A stretch of DNA of 64,000 nt. Origin: Methylobacterium sp. NEAU K. GTDB lineage: Bacteria; Pseudomonadota; Alphaproteobacteria; Rhizobiales; Beijerinckiaceae. The position numbers and the translations under genes were made by a program. The notes below the pieces were generated by a model. That model was not told the origin of the DNA and made no database searches. It saw only the letters and a program-made list of their open reading frames with translations. The stretch is from contig NZ_JAUYZJ010000010.1 of the NCBI RefSeq assembly GCF_030700285.1, positions 62,001 to 126,000 on the forward strand, given 5' to 3'. Positions 60,764 to 64,000 of this stretch are shown piece by piece (positions within the stretch are counted from its first letter, which is position 1; each line of letters opens with the position of its first letter).

Positions 60764-62125
60764 ATGAGCGACGCCGACGTGCAGGGCCGCCGCCTCTGGA
60801 TCCGCGATCCCCTGGCCATCCTGGCCGAGGATGCCGGGGGCGGCGTCGTGGTGGAGGGCAGCCGCATCGTCGAGCGCGTCGCCGCGGGCGGGCGGCCGGC
60901 TGCCATCGACGAGACCTTCGATGCCGCGCGCCACGTGGTGATCCCGGGGCTGATCAACACCCACCATCACGCCTTCCAGACGCTGACCCGCGCCCATCCG
61001 ATCGCGATCAACAAGCCGCTCTTCCCCTGGCTGAAGGCGCTCTACACGGTCTGGGGGCGGATCACCCCCGAGGCGTTCCGGCTCGCCACCCGGGTGGCCT
61101 ATACCGAGCTGCTGCTCTCGGGCTGCACTACGGCGGGGGACCACCACTACCTGTTCCCGAAGGGGCTGGAGCAGTCGGTCGACATCCAGGTCGAGGAGGC
61201 GCGGAGCCTCGGCATCCGCGCCGCCATCACCCGCGGCTCGATGAGCCTGTCCGACCGGGAGGGCGGCCTGCCCCCCGAGGCGCTGACGCAGGACGACGAC
61301 ACGATCCTGGCCGATTGCGAGCGGGTGCTGAACCTGTTTCACGACCCCGCCCCCGGGGCGATGGTGCAGGTTGGGCTCGCGCCCTGCTCGCCCTTCGCGG
61401 TGACGAAGCGCCTGATGCGCGAGAGCGCGGACTTGGCCGCCCGGCACGGCTGCCGCCTGCACACCCATCTCGGCGAGACGCTGGACGAGGATACATTCTG
61501 CCTGTCGATGTTCGGCTGTCGTCCGGTGGATTACCTCGAGGAGGTCGGCTGGATGAGCGATCGGGTCTGGCTCGCCCACGGCATCCACTTCAACGACACC
61601 GAGGTCGCCCGGCTCGGCAAGGCCGGCGTCGGCGTGTGCCATTGCCCGACCTCGAACATGACCCTGGCGTCCGGCCATTGCCGCACCTGCGAGCTGGAGG
61701 CGGCAGGCTCTCCGGTGGGGCTGGGCGTCGACGGCTCGGCCTCGAACGACAGCTCGAACCTGATGGAGGGGGTGCGCCACGCGCTGATGCTGAACCGGCT
61801 CACCTACGGGGCCGAGGCGGTGACCCATCTCGACGCCCTGCGCTGGGCGACCGAGGGCTCGGCCGCCTGCCTCGGCCGCTCGGATATCGGCCGGATCGAG
61901 CCGGGCCGCGAGGCCGACCTCGCGCTGTTCACCCTCGACGAGCTGCGCTTCTCCGGCGCCCACGATCCGCTCGCGGCGCTCGTCCTGTGCGGCGCGACCC
62001 GGGCCGACCGGGTGATGGTGGCGGGTCGGTGGCGGGTGATTGACGGGCAGCCGCTCGGCGTCGACACGGCCCGCCTGCGCGAGGACCATTCGCGGCTGGC
62101 ACGGACGCTGTTCGGTGGGGCCTGA
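60764..62125 (+). CDS. 8-oxoguanine deaminase
   Basis: 453 residues from MSDADVQGRRLW, with GAGGGGAACAGC before the ATG. Amidohydrolase marks: VIPGLINTHHHAFQTLTRAH (first metal His pair), HTHLGETLDEDTFC, VWLAHGIHFNDTEV and GLGVDGSASNDSSNLMEGVR. The last motif is diagnostic for 8-oxoguanine deaminases, which convert 8-oxoguanine to uric acid. Other chlorohydrolase-type deaminases are less likely. Upstream about 186 bp separates it from divergent petP. Confidence 0.9.
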   Translation: MSDADVQGRRLWIRDPLAILAEDAGGGVVVEGSRIVERVAAGGRPAAIDETFDAARHVVIPGLINTHHHAFQTLTRAHPIAINKPLFPWLKALYTVWGRITPEAFRLATRVAYTELLLSGCTTAGDHHYLFPKGLEQSVDIQVEEARSLGIRAAITRGSMSLSDREGGLPPEALTQDDDTILADCERVLNLFHDPAPGAMVQVGLAPCSPFAVTKRLMRESADLAARHGCRLHTHLGETLDEDTFCLSMFGCRPVDYLEEVGWMSDRVWLAHGIHFNDTEVARLGKAGVGVCHCPTSNMTLASGHCRTCELEAAGSPVGLGVDGSASNDSSNLMEGVRHALMLNRLTYGAEAVTHLDALRWATEGSAACLGRSDIGRIEPGREADLALFTLDELRFSGAHDPLAALVLCGATRADRVMVAGRWRVIDGQPLGVDTARLREDHSRLARTLFGGA

Positions 62126-62453
62126 GGGGTCACCCTCTGCGGGCGCGGGGAATGCGCATACCTCTGCCGACGGTGAGGACAGTGGCCAGACCGGTGCGCG
62201 CGCCCGCGGGGGCGAGGCGATCACAATGTAGAAGGAGCTTCTGTTGAAGTCCGCTTTCTCTCAGACCTGTCGTCTGCCCGCGATGCGGGTGGTCGCTCGA
62301 TAAATCACATTGTCATTCCGGGGCTCCGCTTTGCGGCCCCGGAATGAACGGGTGGAGGCCTGGACGTCCGTGCAACGTCCAAGACCCTCGGGCGACGCGG
62401 CCTTCCCTATGCGAGGGCCCTCCCCCACCGCGGGAAAGCGCGCTCGCGCGCCC
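62126..62453. terminator. Intergenic region with a strong hairpin between convergent genes
   Basis: 328 bp between convergent stops. CATTCCGGGGC (62314-62324) and GCCCCGGAATG (62336-62346) form a perfect 11-bp stem with an 11-base loop, without a long T-run. Sequences of this CATTCCGGGG...CCCCGGAATG type are common intergenic repeats in related alphaproteobacteria. The rest shows no gene. It may end transcription from both sides. Confidence 0.55.
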
Positions 62454-64000
62454 TCAGAACAACCCGTCGATCTGCCCGTCGGAATCCAGGCGGATCGTGT
62501 CGGCGGCGGGCACCCGGGGCAGGCCCGGCATGGTCATGATCTCCCCGCAGATCGCCACCACGAAACCGGCACCCGCCGAGAGCCGGACGTCGCGCACCCC
62601 CACGATGTGGCCCTCGGGGGCGCCCATCAGGCTCGGGTCGGTGGAGAACGAGTACTGGGTCTTGGCCATGCAGATCGGCAGGTGGCCGTAGCCGTCCTTC
62701 TCGAAGGTGGCGAGCTTTCCGGCCGCCTTGGTCTCGATCTGGATATCGGCGGCGCCGTACAGCTTGGTGGCGATCGCCCGGATCTTCTCGGCGAGCGGCG
62801 CCTCGGTCTCGTAGGCGTGGCGGATCGGCGCGGGCTCGGCGGCGGCGAGCTTCACCACGGCGCGGGCGAGTTCCTCGGCGCCGGCCCCGCCCTCCGCCCA
62901 GTGGCGGCAGGTGATCGCCTCGACGTCGAGCCGCTCGCGGCACAGCTCCTTGAGCCGGGCATGCTCGGCATCCGTATCGGCGTGGAAGTGGTTGACCCCC
63001 ACCACCACGGGCAGGCCGAAGCCGCGCAGGTTGGTGACGTGCCGCGCGAGGTTGGCGAAGCCCTTCTCCAGGGCGCCGATATTCTCGGCCCCGAGGCTCT
63101 TCTTGTCGACGCCGCCGTGCATCTTGAGCGCCCGGATCGTGGCCACCACCACGACCGCCGAGGGGGTCAGGCCGGCCTGCCGGCACTTGATGTCCAGGAA
63201 CTTCTCCGCACCGAGATCGGCGCCGAACCCGGCCTCCGTCACGGTGTAGTCGGCCAGCCGCAGGCCGGCCCGGGTGGCGATCACCGAGTTGCAGCCATGG
63301 GCGATGTTGGCGAACGGGCCGCCATGGATCAGCGCCGGATTGCCCTCGAGCGTCTGCACCAGGTTCGGCTGCAGGGCGTCCTTGAGCAGCACCGTCATGG
63401 CGCCCGTGGCCTTCACGTCCTTGAGCGTGACGAGCTTGCGGTCGCGGGTCTCGGCGATGACGATCCGGCCGAGGCGCTCCTCGAGGTCGGCGAGGTCACG
63501 CGCGAGGCAGAACACCGCCATCACCTCGGAGGCCACCGTGATGTCGAACCCGTCTTCCCGGGGGAAGCCGTTGGCGACGCCGCCGAGCGATTGGGTGATC
63601 TGGCGCAGCGCCCGGTCGTTCATGTCGACGACGCGGCGCCAATGGATGCGGCGCACGTCGATGTTGAGCTCGTTGGCCCAGTAGACGTGGTTGTCGATCA
63701 GCGCCGCCGCGAGGCTGTGGGCCGACGTGATGGCGTGGAAGTCGCCGGTGAAGTGCAGGTTGATCTGCTCCATCGGCACGACCTGCGCCTTGCCGCCGCC
63801 GGCCGCGCCGCCCTTCATGCCGAAGCAGGGTCCGAGCGACGGCTCGCGCAGGCAGATCATGGTCTTCTCGCCGATGCGGTTCAGCGCATCGCCCAGGCCC
63901 ACCGTGGTGGTGGTCTTGCCCTCGCCCGCCGGGGTCGGCGAGATCGCGGTCACCAGCACGAGCTTGCCGGGGTTCCGGCTCTCCAGCCCGGCGATGTAGC
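62454..64000 (-). CDS. ftfL: Formate-tetrahydrofolate ligase, C-terminal 515 codons (start beyond right edge)
   Basis: The frame is open to the window edge ([11 protein letters not shown] precedes the first internal GTG), so about 40 N-terminal residues are missing from the usual about 557. The P-loop [60 protein letters not shown] and [20 protein letters not shown] are conserved. The enzyme joins formate and tetrahydrofolate with ATP. In methylotrophs it feeds C1 units into the serine cycle, which fits a Methylobacterium-type host. Confidence 0.97.
   Translation of the reverse strand, partial: YIAGLESRNPGKLVLVTAISPTPAGEGKTTTTVGLGDALNRIGEKTMICLREPSLGPCFGMKGGAAGGGKAQVVPMEQINLHFTGDFHAITSAHSLAAALIDNHVYWANELNIDVRRIHWRRVVDMNDRALRQITQSLGGVANGFPREDGFDITVASEVMAVFCLARDLADLEERLGRIVIAETRDRKLVTLKDVKATGAMTVLLKDALQPNLVQTLEGNPALIHGGPFANIAHGCNSVIATRAGLRLADYTVTEAGFGADLGAEKFLDIKCRQAGLTPSAVVVVATIRALKMHGGVDKKSLGAENIGALEKGFANLARHVTNLRGFGLPVVVGVNHFHADTDAEHARLKELCRERLDVEAITCRHWAEGGAGAEELARAVVKLAAAEPAPIRHAYETEAPLAEKIRAIATKLYGAADIQIETKAAGKLATFEKDGYGHLPICMAKTQYSFSTDPSLMGAPEGHIVGVRDVRLSAGAGFVVAICGEIMTMPGLPRVPAADTIRLDSDGQIDGLF

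Noticed and set aside
1..64000. tRNA, rRNA, CRISPR arrays, prophage or classical insertion sequences
   Set aside because: No cloverleaf with CCA end, no regularly spaced direct repeats and no transposase or integrase sequence were seen on either strand by reading. A covariance-model scan would be decisive.

Overview
The window is high-GC DNA, nearly all coding, from an alphaproteobacterium. The best guess is a Hyphomicrobiales member close to Methylobacterium. This is inferred from a lanmodulin-like EF-hand protein (37448-37891), formate-tetrahydrofolate ligase (right edge), a Ros/MucR regulator, a PetP/PetR pair, HisG/HisZ, and the ispH-thrB-rnhA and maf-aroE-coaE-dnaQ gene sets. No rRNA, tRNA, phage, CRISPR or conventional insertion sequence was recognised.

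Layout. 0-10 kb: the end of a GlcD-like oxidase; two GGDEF-EAL proteins and a GAF protein (c-di-GMP signalling); a MucR regulator lacking the zinc cysteines; an orphan YejE permease; a DUF4112 protein; an aminotransferase. 10-21 kb: an mdtA-mdtB-mdtC-outer-membrane-factor efflux operon, with palindromic repeats at its junctions and a DUF559 nuclease-like gene between mdtB and mdtC. 21-30 kb: DmeF-type metal exporter, zwf, rnhA-thrB-ispH, an NlpC/P60 peptidase, an SDR and an MgtC protein. 30-38 kb: a seven-gene moxR-DUF58-DUF4381-VWA-VWA-TPR-BatD operon, then the lanmodulin-like gene. 38-42 kb: a fluoride riboswitch with crcB, then PPSRP and hemE-hemJ diverging around an intergenic region with the features of an alphaproteobacterial chromosome origin. 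42-54 kb: a racemase, LysR, hisG/hisZ, a PHB-depolymerase-like esterase, the block dnaQ-coaE-aroE-CDF-maf, and rho. 54-64 kb: DUF3429, hisS, HAD phosphatase, hydratase, petP-petR, 8-oxoguanine deaminase and formate-THF ligase.

Three things stand out. (1) The MoxR/VWA operon, of a type known to help metal insertion into methanol dehydrogenase, is followed after about 100 bp by a protein with the exact EF-hand spacing of lanmodulin but altered loop residues. (2) The PPSRP-hemE gap has a perfect TTAA-N7-TTAA CtrA site, a DnaA-like box, an AT-rich stretch and nine GANTC sites; a parS-like palindrome lies 20 kb away. (3) A family of paired palindromic arms sits at operon junctions. One pair encloses a DUF559 gene and the others are empty, as expected for an autonomous element and its non-autonomous copies.

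Limits: all similarity statements come from reading the sequence and from memory of the families. No database search or folding was run.
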